A DNA stretch of 64,000 nucleotides, taken from positions 124,001 through 188,000 of the forward strand of contig WGMO01000001.1 of NCBI GenBank assembly GCA_016125075.1. Direction: 5' to 3'. Within the stretch, counting starts at the first letter, position 1. Each line of letters begins with the position of its first letter. The DNA comes from Terrimonas sp. GTDB lineage: Bacteria; Bacteroidota; Bacteroidia; Chitinophagales; Chitinophagaceae. The notes beneath the pieces were generated by a model, which made no database searches, had not been told where the DNA came from, and saw only the letters and a list, made by a program, of their open reading frames with translations. Below are positions 32,939 to 42,454 of the stretch, piece after piece. The position numbers were made by a program, and so were the translations under genes.

Positions 32939-34414
32939 ATGAAAAGTAAATTAATATTATTGCCCATCCTGGTTCTGGGGATCTGTTCGGGATGCAAAAA
33001 AGACTTCCTGAATACAAAACCTGATGGCGTAATCCTTGAAAGCCAGTTAAGGGAAGCTTTTGATGTGGCCCCACAGATCGGGGCGGTCATTTCCAATGGC
33101 CAGATCTCCGGCATCTATTCATACATGTATAGTTACAATACGGCCCTCAGGGCTTCCGGACGTCATGACGATTTTGGCCAGAAATCAATTGACCTGAGTA
33201 CGGATCTGACGGCAGAAGATATGGTGCAGACCGTGCATCACTGGTTTGGTTTTGATTACCTGGCTGACGATCGTCAGTCGACGTACTCGAGGGTATTCAC
33301 CAACTGGAATTTTTATTACCGGATCATCTATAGCACCAACCAGATCCTGGCCCCCATCGATCTCAACACCAACGATCAATCGCTCAAAGCAATAGCCGGT
33401 CAGGCGCTGGCATTAAGAGGCTGGTGTTACCTGAATCTTGCTCAGCTGTTCCAGGTAACCTATAAAGGAAATGAAACGGCCCTGGGTGTTCCGCTGTATA
33501 CTTCTGCCGGCAACCTGGAATCTAAAGGCCGGGGTACCTTGACTGATGTATATAACCAGATTGAAGAAGACCTGACCACCGCTGTTACCCTCTTGAACGG
33601 ATGGAGCAGGACCAGCAAAGAACAGATCAACCAGGCAGTGGCCAGAGGTATATTAGCAAGGGCCTATATGAATATGGAAAGATGGGCGGATGCTGCCACT
33701 CAGGCCAACCAGGCGCGGCAGGGACTTGCACTGATGACAGCTTCGCAGTATACAAACGGTTTTAATGATATCAATAATACAGAATGGATGTGGGGCGGAG
33801 ATATCAATCCCAGTACCTCTACCATATTCGCTTCTTTCTTTTCGCATATGGATAATACAAACCCGGGTTATGCAGGGGCCCTGGGTGTTTATAAGGCCAT
33901 TTCCCGGAAATTATTTGACCAGATACCGTTAACGGATATCCGGAGGGAAGTCTTCAAAGCACCCGGCAGTGCAGTTTATCCGGCCTTGCCCACCTACGCA
34001 CAGTTAAAATTCCGGGATCCGGGTGGATGGGTCGGTGACTATGTATATATGCGGGTCGCAGAAATGTACCTGATAGAAGCCGAAGCCCTGGCCAATGCCG
34101 GGCAGGAAAACCAGGCCAAACAGGTGCTTTTTGAATTGGTGAGCCAGCGGGACCCTGCCTATACGCTTTCGGCCAACAGCGGGTCTGCTTTAATCAATGA
34201 GATCAGGATCCAACGGAGGATTGAACTGTGGGGGGAAGGCTTTAACCTGAATGATTTCAGGCGATGGAAAATCGCCATCGACAGGACAGGCAGTAACCAC
34301 AGGGTAGACGCCACCTTCATCATACCGGTTGGCGATAAGCGATTTTATTACCAGATACCCCAATCGGAACTTGATGCCAATATCAATATTCCGCCTTCCG
34401 ACCAGAACCCATAG
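32939..34414 (+). CDS. SusD/RagB-family outer-membrane lipoprotein
   Basis: The protein has 491 residues. A signal peptide with lipobox GICSGC places lipidated Cys20 ahead of KKDFLNTKPDG, a typical SusD start. The TPR-like helices follow (about 90-290; AIAGQALALRGWCYLNLAQLF, a SusD signature), then the RagB C-terminal region with YVYMRVAEMYLIEAEALAN and RRIELWGEGFNLNDFRRW. It captures substrate at the cell surface and sits as a lid on the SusC barrel. It ends the pair; a terminator follows. Confidence 0.96.
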   Translation: MKSKLILLPILVLGICSGCKKDFLNTKPDGVILESQLREAFDVAPQIGAVISNGQISGIYSYMYSYNTALRASGRHDDFGQKSIDLSTDLTAEDMVQTVHHWFGFDYLADDRQSTYSRVFTNWNFYYRIIYSTNQILAPIDLNTNDQSLKAIAGQALALRGWCYLNLAQLFQVTYKGNETALGVPLYTSAGNLESKGRGTLTDVYNQIEEDLTTAVTLLNGWSRTSKEQINQAVARGILARAYMNMERWADAATQANQARQGLALMTASQYTNGFNDINNTEWMWGGDINPSTSTIFASFFSHMDNTNPGYAGALGVYKAISRKLFDQIPLTDIRREVFKAPGSAVYPALPTYAQLKFRDPGGWVGDYVYMRVAEMYLIEAEALANAGQENQAKQVLFELVSQRDPAYTLSANSGSALINEIRIQRRIELWGEGFNLNDFRRWKIAIDRTGSNHRVDATFIIPVGDKRFYYQIPQSELDANINIPPSDQNP

Positions 34415-34439
34415 TCCTGCCCGCTCCCTTATAAACTCA

Positions 34440-34468
34440 AAAACTGCCTGCATTCTGCAGGCAGTTTT
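34440..34468 (+). terminator. Terminator of the susCD pair
   Basis: AAAACTGCCTGC (34440-34451) and GCAGGCAGTTTT (34457-34468) form a perfect 12-bp stem with a 5-nt loop, ending in T's. Confidence 0.8.
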
Positions 34469-34765
34469 ATTTGCACTAAGGTTATGCTATCGTGGGGGGT
34501 ACGCCTGTATCAACAATCAGCCGGGTCATCTTGGTTACAACAAAAAAAATTACTGGTATTTCGTTTATCCGGTCAGTATAACCGTTTGGTACCGGCGGCA
34601 ATAATGAATGATGAAGTGACCGGTCAATATTTCAGACCTGTTATTTCACGTAACAGTAAATAAAAAATAAAACCGGTGTTGAAGCTTGTTATCTTTAATT
34701 ATCCCGGTAAGAATGATTCTAAAATAACATAATAATTTTCTCATGTGTAGGTCAAGCTATTGACC
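34469..34765. other. Intergenic region, possible small RNA gene
   Basis: About 300 bp without a convincing protein-coding frame. A TATCTTTA box at 34690-34697 could start an RNA of about 95 nt that ends at the plus-strand terminator at 34766-34797. Within it, GGTCAA-GCTA-TTGACC (34750-34765) is a small hairpin just before the terminator stem. Confidence 0.3.
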
Positions 34766-34797
34766 AAGCAGGTGGTTGTCTAGCCGGCCTGCTTTTT
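34766..34797 (+). terminator. Plus-strand terminator without an assigned gene
   Basis: AAGCAGG (34766-34772) pairs with CCTGCTT (34788-34794), followed by T's. Reading the minus strand gives no T-tract, so it does not serve citrate synthase. Confidence 0.6.
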
Positions 34798-34814
34798 TTA
34801 TATTTCTCATCCGC

Positions 34815-36140
34815 TCAGTCTCCCCAGAGATTTTCCTCCCCGTTAATCCATTTTTTTACCAGGTCGGTGGTTACCGATTTTGGCCTTTCCAAAGGCATAC
34901 CCAGACCACGGTCCCAGATGAGGTTGGTCAATACCCCCAGGGCACGGCTCACGGCAAACAAAACCGTATAGAATTCATATTCTACCATCCCAAAATGAAC
35001 CAGCAATGAACCGCTATGTGCATCCACATTCGGCCAGGGGTTTTTTACTTTTCCCAGTGACTGCAGGATCGGCGGAACGACTTCATAAATATTCCAAACC
35101 GTGTTCACCAAAGGGTCATCAGGCATATGTTCTTTTCCGAATTCCATTTGTGCGGTGAATCGCGGGTCAGTCTGGCGGAGTACAGCATGCCCGTAGCCAG
35201 GAACCACTTTTCCTTCACTCAAAGTTTTTTTGACGTATTCGCCAATTTGCTCCTTGGTTGGTTCTTTGGTACCCAGTGCATCCTGCATTTCAAAAATCCA
35301 TTTGATCACTTCCTGGTTGGCCAATCCATGCAGCGGGCCTGCCAAACCGTTCATACCGGCGGCATAGGCCAGGTAGGGGTCAGCAAGGGCGGAACCGACA
35401 AGATGGGTAGCATGTGCAGAAACATTGCCGCCTTCATGATCAGCATGGATGGTCATATAAAGCCTCATCAGTTTTTTAAACTTATCGTCTTCATATCCCA
35501 GCATATGGGCCAGGTTACCCGCCCAGTCCAATAAGCCATTGGGCTGAATGTGATCGCTGTTTTTGTATTTACGCCTGTAGATATAGGCAGCGATCCTCGG
35601 CAGCCTGGCAATTAATACCATGGCATCATCGAATACCGGTTCCCAGTAATCCTTTTTATTGAGTCCTTTGGCATAGGCTTTCTGGAAGAAACTTTCAGTC
35701 TGCAAGGCCATTACACCCGTTACAAACATCGTCATCGGGTGTGTGTTCAGGGGCAAGGCATCTATTGTGTCAAAAACATGCGCCGGCACATGGGAACGAC
35801 GCTGCCAGATAGAAGTGATATGCTCCACATCATCCTTGGTCGGCAACTCCCCGATCAGCATCAGGTAAAACAAACCCTCTGGCAATGGTTCTGTGCCGTT
35901 TTTAAATTTAGGTAAGGCCTTTCTGAGTTCAGGAATGGAATAACCCCGGAACCGGATACCTTCCTGGGCATCCAACAAGGAAGTCTCCGTTACAAGACCA
36001 GTCATTCCGCGCATACCCTGGTAAACCTGCGACAACTGCACCTCCCCGATTACTTTGTTTCCGTGTTCTTTGAGAATATTCTTTATCTCCGCACTGGCTG
36101 CATCTGCTTTCGCTTTAAACCTTTCTTTTAAAATTCCCAT
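34815..36140 (-). CDS. gltA: Citrate synthase, mitochondrial (eukaryotic) type
   Basis: The protein has 441 residues and condenses oxaloacetate with acetyl-CoA, entering the TCA cycle. The segments IHADHEGGNVSAHATHLVGS, MNGLAGPLHGLANQEV, GYGHAVLRQTDPRFT and NPWPNVDAHSGSLLVHFGM, and the C-terminal LIWDRGLGMPLERPKSV, are very close to animal mitochondrial citrate synthases and unlike E. coli GltA. The catalytic His/His/Asp set is present. No inhibitory NADH-type N-terminal domain is seen. The gene is monocistronic. Confidence 0.95.
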   Translation of the reverse strand: MGILKERFKAKADAASAEIKNILKEHGNKVIGEVQLSQVYQGMRGMTGLVTETSLLDAQEGIRFRGYSIPELRKALPKFKNGTEPLPEGLFYLMLIGELPTKDDVEHITSIWQRRSHVPAHVFDTIDALPLNTHPMTMFVTGVMALQTESFFQKAYAKGLNKKDYWEPVFDDAMVLIARLPRIAAYIYRRKYKNSDHIQPNGLLDWAGNLAHMLGYEDDKFKKLMRLYMTIHADHEGGNVSAHATHLVGSALADPYLAYAAGMNGLAGPLHGLANQEVIKWIFEMQDALGTKEPTKEQIGEYVKKTLSEGKVVPGYGHAVLRQTDPRFTAQMEFGKEHMPDDPLVNTVWNIYEVVPPILQSLGKVKNPWPNVDAHSGSLLVHFGMVEYEFYTVLFAVSRALGVLTNLIWDRGLGMPLERPKSVTTDLVKKWINGEENLWGD

Positions 36141-36262
36141 ATGAATATGTTTATGAAGATATTTGAGAAGTCAGTAAAGTTAATTATTACCACCCCCAGA
36201 ACAAAATAATTAACCGAAAGTTGTCAGAAAAACAAAGAATAATGGGACCCTTACCCGAAAAT

Positions 36263-37351
36263 TTATTTGGGCGCCTTCCGGTACAGGAAAATACCTACGA
36301 TGAAGAAAAGCAGGTTCGGCAACCAGGCCGCCAAAAGAGGAGGTAAACCTGCATTGGTAGAAAAAACAGTAGAAAACCGATCCGATATTACAAAAAGACA
36401 GGCAATGGTGATTCCCATAGCCAGGTGCAGTCCGCTCCCGCCCCGGGTTTTGCGGCTGGCAATCACCGCACCTATGAAGGTAAGCAGGATGACGGCAGCC
36501 GGTGTGGCGGTACGCCGGTACAATTCCACCTTATAGGTATTAAGTCCTTCACTGCCACGCAGAGATTCGTTCCGGATGAATTTTTTCAAGGCAGGAGTGG
36601 TTAACCTGTCTTTTAAGTATTTATCCTGGCTCAATTCCTCCGGTTTTATATTCAGGTTAATATTCATTTCATCCAGATGGGTCACGGTTTCCCCCAGGCT
36701 ATCAATTTTCCTTTCCACCACATTCTGGAGTTTCCAATTCTTTTTGGCAGTATCCCAGCGGATCACATCGGCACGGATATTATAACTGATCTTATCCCCC
36801 TTTACCCGGTCGAGGAAAAAACCATTGGCAAATTTTGAAGCCGTGTCATAATCCCGGATTCCCACATAGGTATTGGTATCGGCACGTTTATAATTAGTGC
36901 TTTTCCTGTCCCTGTTATTCAATGGATCACCGTTATCGACATACCGGGTCTGAAATTCACTTCTTCGTTCATTCCCTTTAGGGATAATATACCAGTTGGA
37001 AATCCATAGCAGACCGGCAAGAAATACCCCCCCGATAAAATAGGGCCTCAAAAAACGCGTATAGCTGGTTCCGCTGGCCAGGATGGCAATGATCTCGCTT
37101 TTGATCGCCATCTTGCTGGTAAAAAAAATGGCAGCGATAAATACAAACAGGGGAAAAAGCAAACCCCATATCCAGGGGACAAATCCATAATAATATTTTG
37201 TAATAATCTCCGAGGTAGAAAACCCGGTTTTCACAAAATCATCAGCCTTTTCACTGCTATCTACAGCAACCGCAATTACGGTAAACAATAAAAGGCAGAA
37301 AAAGAAAGTGACAAGGAATTTCTTAATGATATACCAATCCAGCTTCTTCAT
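36263..37351 (-). CDS. LptF/LptG-family permease
   Basis: The protein has 362 residues. Three membrane helices occupy the first 120 residues (DWYIIKKFLVTFFFCLLL near the start, LLFPLFVFIAAIFF). A periplasmic beta-jellyroll domain covers about 130-255, and three C-terminal helices end in LFFIVGIFLYRKAP. This is the YjgP/YjgQ fold. With LptB it forms the ABC transporter that extracts lipopolysaccharide from the inner membrane. Only one copy is visible; the partner permease and LptB must be elsewhere. It is monocistronic and lies 174 bp from the divergent barrel gene. Confidence 0.92.
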   Translation of the reverse strand: MKKLDWYIIKKFLVTFFFCLLLFTVIAVAVDSSEKADDFVKTGFSTSEIITKYYYGFVPWIWGLLFPLFVFIAAIFFTSKMAIKSEIIAILASGTSYTRFLRPYFIGGVFLAGLLWISNWYIIPKGNERRSEFQTRYVDNGDPLNNRDRKSTNYKRADTNTYVGIRDYDTASKFANGFFLDRVKGDKISYNIRADVIRWDTAKKNWKLQNVVERKIDSLGETVTHLDEMNINLNIKPEELSQDKYLKDRLTTPALKKFIRNESLRGSEGLNTYKVELYRRTATPAAVILLTFIGAVIASRKTRGGSGLHLAMGITIACLFVISDRFSTVFSTNAGLPPLLAAWLPNLLFFIVGIFLYRKAPK

Positions 37352-37524
37352 TCAGCAGCGAAGTAAATAAATATTAGTGAAAACAAAATGTGAAGCTTTG
37401 ATCCAGGGGAAACAAGTTTACCATTCGTATGCGGTTTTTGCCCGTTTGTAGCAATTACCCCCCATTTCACCAATGCTGTGAAATATTTTTGCCAATTCAA
37501 CGACAAACAGATTAAACAAAACAG

Positions 37525-39990
37525 ATGAAAAGTATTTTAATGGCTGCCTTAGGATTAGTATTAACGCTGGCAGCCGAAGCACAGAAAGTAAAAGGAAGCG
37601 CAAAAGATGAATCCGGAAAAGCATTATCGGCCGCCAATGCCACACTGCGGAAAGCCAATGATTCCTCCATTGTCAAAATCGGTGTAACCAATAACAGCGG
37701 GAACTATGAATTTTCCAATATCCAACCTGGAAAATATTTTGTAAACCTGAGTTTTGTAGGCTATTTACCCAAAAACACGGCCGTTTTCGAAGTTCCCGGC
37801 ACCGGCGAAGTGACGGCACCCGAAGTGCAACTTGAAAAACAAAGTAAAGACCTTCAAAATGTGACCATCTCCTCGAAAAAACCGATGATCGAAGTAAAAG
37901 CCGACAAAATGGTGGTGAACGTGGAAGGCACGATCAATGCGGCCGGAAATGATGCGCTGGAATTACTCCGCAAATCGCCCGGTGTGGTGCTGGATAAAGA
38001 TGACAATATCAGCTTATCCGGTAAAAATGGCGTACAGATTTACATAGATGGCAAACCCTCCCCGCTTTCGGGGGCTGACCTTACGGCCTACCTGAAAAGC
38101 CTTCAATCCTCCCAGATCGAATCTATCGAGATCATCACAAACCCCTCTGCCAAATATGATGCTGCCGGCAACGCCGGTATCATCAATTTTCGCTTAAAGA
38201 AAAACAAGACCTTTGGCACCAATGGTTCCGTGAATGCAGGTTATAACATAGGGGTGTACCCGAAATATAACGGCAGCCTTGCGCTGAACCACCGGGATCA
38301 GAACATAAACGTTTTTGGCAGTTACAATTATTATAACGGGAAAAACTATAACCAAAACAGGTTTTACCGGGAACAGCTCGATACGGTATTCAACCAACGG
38401 AATAATATGACCAGCCGGAACAAGAGCCATGGATTCAAGGCGGGGGTAGACTACTTTATCAATAAAAAAAGCACGATTGGCGTATTAATCAATGGCAATA
38501 TCGGTGAGTCGGAAATGAGATCCGATAGCAGAACCCCAATCACCTATAAGCCGACAGGGGTGATCGACAGGATCCTGACCGCCAATAATGAAAGCGCTTC
38601 CCATCGGGATAATGTCAATTTCAACCTGAATTACCGGCTGGTCGATACCGCGGGCCGTGAACTGAACATGGATGCCGACTATGGTCTGTACAGGATGAAA
38701 TCGAACCAGCTGCAACCCAATATCTATTTTGACCCCAGCATGCAAAATGAACTGAGCAGCTCCATTTATAATTTTATAGCTCCAACTGATATTGATATCT
38801 ATACTTTCAAAACGGATTATGAGCAGAATTTTAAAGGCGGCAAACTGGGCCTGGGAATAAAATCATCCCTGGTCAATACCGGTAATAATTTTGCCCGGTA
38901 TAATGTTGACGGCAATATCAAGGAACTGGACCTGGGAAGAAGTAATCATTTTGACTACCAGGAAAATATCAACGCCCTTTATGTTAACTATAATAAATCC
39001 TACAAGGGTTTTATGGTGCAAGTAGGCCTCAGAATGGAAAACACCAATAATAAAGGAGAATCCTTTGGTTTAAATCCCGACGGCACCGTAAACGAAACAA
39101 GCAGTACTACGCCTCTTGACCGCAGTTATACCAACCTGTTTCCCAGTGCCGCAATCACGTTGAACAAAAACCCGATGAAACAATGGAGTATTTCCTATAG
39201 CAGGAGAATTGACAGGCCCGCCTACCAGGATCTGAACCCATTCGAATTCAAACTGGATGAGTACACTTTTCAGAAAGGGAACACCAACCTGAAGCCTCAA
39301 TACACAAACAGCATAACAGTGACGAATGTCTATAAATACAAACTGACCACCCGGTTGAGTTTCAGTCATGTGGCTGATGTATTCACGCAACTGGTTGATA
39401 CGGCTGAACGCTCCAAGGCATTCATCACCAAAAAGAACCTGGCCACACAGGATGTGGTGAGCCTCAACATCAGCTATCCGTTTATGTATAAAAACTACAG
39501 CCTTTTTGTAAACCTGAATTCCTATTATTCAAAATACCAGGCTGATTTCGGAGGAGGCAACAGAAAGATAAACCTGGATGTTTTTTCCTATAGCTTTTAC
39601 ATGCAACACAGCCTGAAAATGGGAAAGAAGAAAGTTTGGACTGCTGAAGTAAGTGGATTCTATAATGCCCCTACTATCTGGCAGGGCACCTTTGAGAGCA
39701 AGGCCCTTTATTCGATCAATGCAGGTATGCAAAAGGTCATACTAAAGGGAAAGGGTAACCTGAAAGCTTCTGTGAGCGATGTATTTAAAACGTTAAAATG
39801 GAAAGGGTCCAGCAATTTTGCCGGGCAATACCTTGTTGCCAGCGGAAATTGGGAAAGCAGGCAGTTTAATATCAGTTTTTCATACCGTTTTGGCAACAGC
39901 CAGGTAAAAGCCTCCAGGCAAAGGAAAACAGGGGTGGAAGATGAGAGTAACCGCGTTGGCAACGGCCAGCAGAGCGGTATTGGCCAATAA
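37525..39990 (+). CDS. TonB-dependent receptor-like outer-membrane barrel protein
   Basis: The protein has 821 residues. Its layout is signal peptide (1-19, LAAEAQK), carboxypeptidase-regulatory-like domain (about 22-105; VKGSAKDESGKALSAANATL), plug-like region (about 115-220; VQIYIDGKPSPLSGADLTAYL, QIESIEIITNPSAKYDAAG), then an outer-membrane beta-barrel of the Bacteroidota family PF14905. Such proteins import unknown substrates or work in surface assembly; the usual partner genes are absent. The C-terminal tail (GVEDESNRVGNGQQ) is hydrophilic. A terminator follows at 40021-40055. Confidence 0.92.
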   Translation: MKSILMAALGLVLTLAAEAQKVKGSAKDESGKALSAANATLRKANDSSIVKIGVTNNSGNYEFSNIQPGKYFVNLSFVGYLPKNTAVFEVPGTGEVTAPEVQLEKQSKDLQNVTISSKKPMIEVKADKMVVNVEGTINAAGNDALELLRKSPGVVLDKDDNISLSGKNGVQIYIDGKPSPLSGADLTAYLKSLQSSQIESIEIITNPSAKYDAAGNAGIINFRLKKNKTFGTNGSVNAGYNIGVYPKYNGSLALNHRDQNINVFGSYNYYNGKNYNQNRFYREQLDTVFNQRNNMTSRNKSHGFKAGVDYFINKKSTIGVLINGNIGESEMRSDSRTPITYKPTGVIDRILTANNESASHRDNVNFNLNYRLVDTAGRELNMDADYGLYRMKSNQLQPNIYFDPSMQNELSSSIYNFIAPTDIDIYTFKTDYEQNFKGGKLGLGIKSSLVNTGNNFARYNVDGNIKELDLGRSNHFDYQENINALYVNYNKSYKGFMVQVGLRMENTNNKGESFGLNPDGTVNETSSTTPLDRSYTNLFPSAAITLNKNPMKQWSISYSRRIDRPAYQDLNPFEFKLDEYTFQKGNTNLKPQYTNSITVTNVYKYKLTTRLSFSHVADVFTQLVDTAERSKAFITKKNLATQDVVSLNISYPFMYKNYSLFVNLNSYYSKYQADFGGGNRKINLDVFSYSFYMQHSLKMGKKKVWTAEVSGFYNAPTIWQGTFESKALYSINAGMQKVILKGKGNLKASVSDVFKTLKWKGSSNFAGQYLVASGNWESRQFNISFSYRFGNSQVKASRQRKTGVEDESNRVGNGQQSGIGQ

Positions 39991-40020
39991 ATAAATTTTA
40001 TCGTTTTTGGTGTGTGGTTA

Positions 40021-40055
40021 ACAACGCCCCGGTGATATTCGCCGGGGTTGTTTTT
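40021..40055 (+). terminator. Terminator after the barrel gene
   Basis: CCCCGG (40027-40032) and CCGGGG (40042-40047) form the core of a stem extended by imperfect A/T pairs, followed by a T run. It touches the end of the convergent tgt gene. Confidence 0.65.
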
Positions 40056-41193
40056 ATAATCTTGTCCTGACCCTGACCAGCATATCATTTTTCCAGGCCA
40101 GGTACCGGCCGGAAAGGATTTGTTCACGGGCCGCTTTGACCAACCAAAGGTAGAAGCCCAGGTTATGAACACTGGCAATGGTCAATCCCAGTATTTCCTT
40201 TGATTTCAGGAGATGTCTCAAATAAGCCTTTGAATAATAATGGCTGGTTTCGCAATCAATCCCATCATCCAGGGGAGAATAGTCATGCTCCCATTTTTTA
40301 TTATCAATATTGATCACCCCTTTTGAAGTGAACAACATTGCATTTCTTCCATTCCTGGTGGGCATCACACAGTCGAACATATCGATGCCCATGCCAATAC
40401 ATTCCAGCAGGTTCCAGGGTGTTCCCACCCCCATCAGGTAGCGGGGTTTTGCTGCCGGAAGATGATCACAGCACCAGTCACAGATTTCATACATCTTGTC
40501 TTCCGGTTCACCCACGCTTAACCCCCCGATGGCATTTCCTGCTGCATTTTTGGATGCAATGTATGCACAGGATTCTTTTCGCAGGTCAGGAAAAGTACCT
40601 CCCTGAACGATTGGGAAGAGGTTCTGGGAATACGCATATTGATCACTGGTATCCTGGAATCTTTTGAAACACCTGTCCAGCCATCGATGGGTGAGTTCCA
40701 TACTGCTTTTTGCATAGGCAAAGTCACTGCCACCCGGCGGGCATTCGTCAAAAGCCATGATGATATCGGCCCCGATACTGCGTTGGATATCCATCACGGT
40801 TTCGGGGGTGAATAAATGCCGGCTTCCGTCGATATGGCTTTGAAATGTCACACCTTCTTCCTTGATTTTCCGGGTTCCGGAAAGGGAAAAGACCTGGTAC
40901 CCTCCACTATCGGTCAGGATCGGGCCTGGCCAGTTCATAAACCGATGCAGGCCCCCGGCCTGTTCAATGGTGCCCAGGCCCGGTCGTAAATACAGGTGAT
41001 AGGTATTCCCCAGGATGATCTGGGCTTTTACATCATTGAGCAGTTGTTGCTGGGATACCGCTTTCACACTGCCCGCTGTTCCCACCGGCATAAATATCGG
41101 GGTGTTGATCTCCCCATGGTCGGTTGTTATCGTCCCCGCCCTTGCTTTTGCATCAACCGCTTCACCCTGAATCCGGAATTGTAATGTTGCCAT
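40054..41193 (-). CDS. tgt: tRNA-guanine transglycosylase with degenerate zinc site
   Basis: The protein has 379 residues from the ATG at 41193 (MATLQFRIQG). A longer frame starting 39 bp upstream has a poor N-terminus. It exchanges guanine 34 for preQ1 in the queuosine pathway. The nucleophilic/acid Asp pair is present: PILTDSGGYQVFSLSG with Asp95, and MAFDECPPGG. The C-terminal zinc motif, normally C-x-C-x2-C-x25-H, keeps only Cys314 and His343; the flanking positions are Ile312 and Ser317. Loss of zinc ligands is common in Bacteroidota relatives, and the fold is otherwise intact. The gene is divergent from the GT2 gene. Confidence 0.94.
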   Translation of the reverse strand: MATLQFRIQGEAVDAKARAGTITTDHGEINTPIFMPVGTAGSVKAVSQQQLLNDVKAQIILGNTYHLYLRPGLGTIEQAGGLHRFMNWPGPILTDSGGYQVFSLSGTRKIKEEGVTFQSHIDGSRHLFTPETVMDIQRSIGADIIMAFDECPPGGSDFAYAKSSMELTHRWLDRCFKRFQDTSDQYAYSQNLFPIVQGGTFPDLRKESCAYIASKNAAGNAIGGLSVGEPEDKMYEICDWCCDHLPAAKPRYLMGVGTPWNLLECIGMGIDMFDCVMPTRNGRNAMLFTSKGVINIDNKKWEHDYSPLDDGIDCETSHYYSKAYLRHLLKSKEILGLTIASVHNLGFYLWLVKAAREQILSGRYLAWKNDMLVRVRTRL

Positions 41194-41317
41194 AACTCCT
41201 GCAAATATCAACCCTAAGAGGACAAAACACAAAATTGGATTGATTTATCAACAGTTGTGCAATCATTTTAAGTTTTACCAGGTGGTTCTCCCCTATTTTC
41301 GTAACTGCTATAATCAT

Positions 41318-42454
41318 ATGGAACTACCGGAACTAATCCAGCATTGGTGGATACCTGTCTTTTACCTGTTTGCCGCCGTTGCTGCCATCCAGGTTTTTTA
41401 CTACCTGTTTTTTTTTACCCGGGTCGCATTCTACCGCCCCCCGAAAAGGACCCGAAACCAGCAACACCCTGTTTCGGTAATAATCTGTGCCCGTGATGAA
41501 GATGAAAATATTGCCAGGAACCTGCCTGGCATGCTGGTGCAGCAATACCCTTCTACTTACCAGGTGATCGTGGTCAATGATAATTCAGTGGATGATTCAA
41601 AATATATCCTGCAGGAACTGAAAAAGACTTTCAAAGACAAGCTCCATATTGTAGAGCTGACACAGGAAGCCAAATTGATCAATGGCAAAAAGTACCCCTT
41701 ATCCATCGGCATCAAGGAAGCCAAACATGAACTCGTATTACTCAGCGATGCTGATTGTGTACCCGCCAGTGAAAGCTGGATCCGGAAAATGCAGGATGCC
41801 TATGATGAAAAGACTGAAATTGTACTGGGTTACGGAGCCTACCATAAGAAAGCAGGATTGCTGAACAAGATTATCCGATTTGAGACCTTCCATGCTGCGT
41901 TACAATATCTTTCCTATGCCCTGGCAGGAATACCGTATATGGGTGTGGGACGAAACCTTTCTTATAAAAAAGAACTTTTTTTCAGGAAAAAAGGGTTCTC
42001 TTCCATCAATAATATTCCCGGGGGGGATGACGATTTGTTTGTCAATAAAGCCGCTACAAAAACTAATACGGAGGTCGTCATTGACCCGGAGGCCTTTACC
42101 TTATCCTATCCGAAAACGACCTGGAAATCCTGGTTGAGCCAGAAGAACCGTCACTATTCAACTTCAAGGTACTATAAGCCGGTACACAAATTTCTCCTCG
42201 GGCTGTATTCGATCAGTTTTTTTCTTTTTTATCCGCTTTTCATTGTATCCCTGCTATTTTATTCCTGGCCAATAGCCCTGATCATTTTCGGAACCCGGTT
42301 CCTGATCCAGGCCCTTATCTTCTATTTAGGTATGAAAAAATTGAATGAAAAGGACCTCTGGCCCTGGTTTATCTTTTTTGACATCTGGATGTTCCTATAT
42401 TATATCATCTTTGCACCAGCATTATGGAAAAGACCCCGACAAAGCTGGAACTGA
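41318..42454 (+). CDS. GT2 glycosyltransferase with C-terminal membrane helices
   Basis: The protein has 378 residues from the ATG at 41318. A TTG-initiated longer frame (41240) extends into poorly conserved sequence. One N-terminal helix (about 12-32) precedes a GT-A domain with VSVIICARDEDENIARNLP, VIVVNDNSVDDS, the metal-binding DAD in LLSDADC, and GGDDDLFVNKAA. The last 80 residues form two or three helices, as in processive-type or membrane-anchored GT2 enzymes. It probably adds a sugar to a lipid or polysaccharide at the inner membrane. Its end overlaps the rsmG gene by 31 bp. Confidence 0.9.
   Translation: MELPELIQHWWIPVFYLFAAVAAIQVFYYLFFFTRVAFYRPPKRTRNQQHPVSVIICARDEDENIARNLPGMLVQQYPSTYQVIVVNDNSVDDSKYILQELKKTFKDKLHIVELTQEAKLINGKKYPLSIGIKEAKHELVLLSDADCVPASESWIRKMQDAYDEKTEIVLGYGAYHKKAGLLNKIIRFETFHAALQYLSYALAGIPYMGVGRNLSYKKELFFRKKGFSSINNIPGGDDDLFVNKAATKTNTEVVIDPEAFTLSYPKTTWKSWLSQKNRHYSTSRYYKPVHKFLLGLYSISFFLFYPLFIVSLLFYSWPIALIIFGTRFLIQALIFYLGMKKLNEKDLWPWFIFFDIWMFLYYIIFAPALWKRPRQSWN

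Noticed and set aside
34329-34604. A 91-codon plus-strand frame overlapping the susD end
   Set aside because: It is mostly a shadow of susD in another frame and passes through the terminator at 34440-34468.
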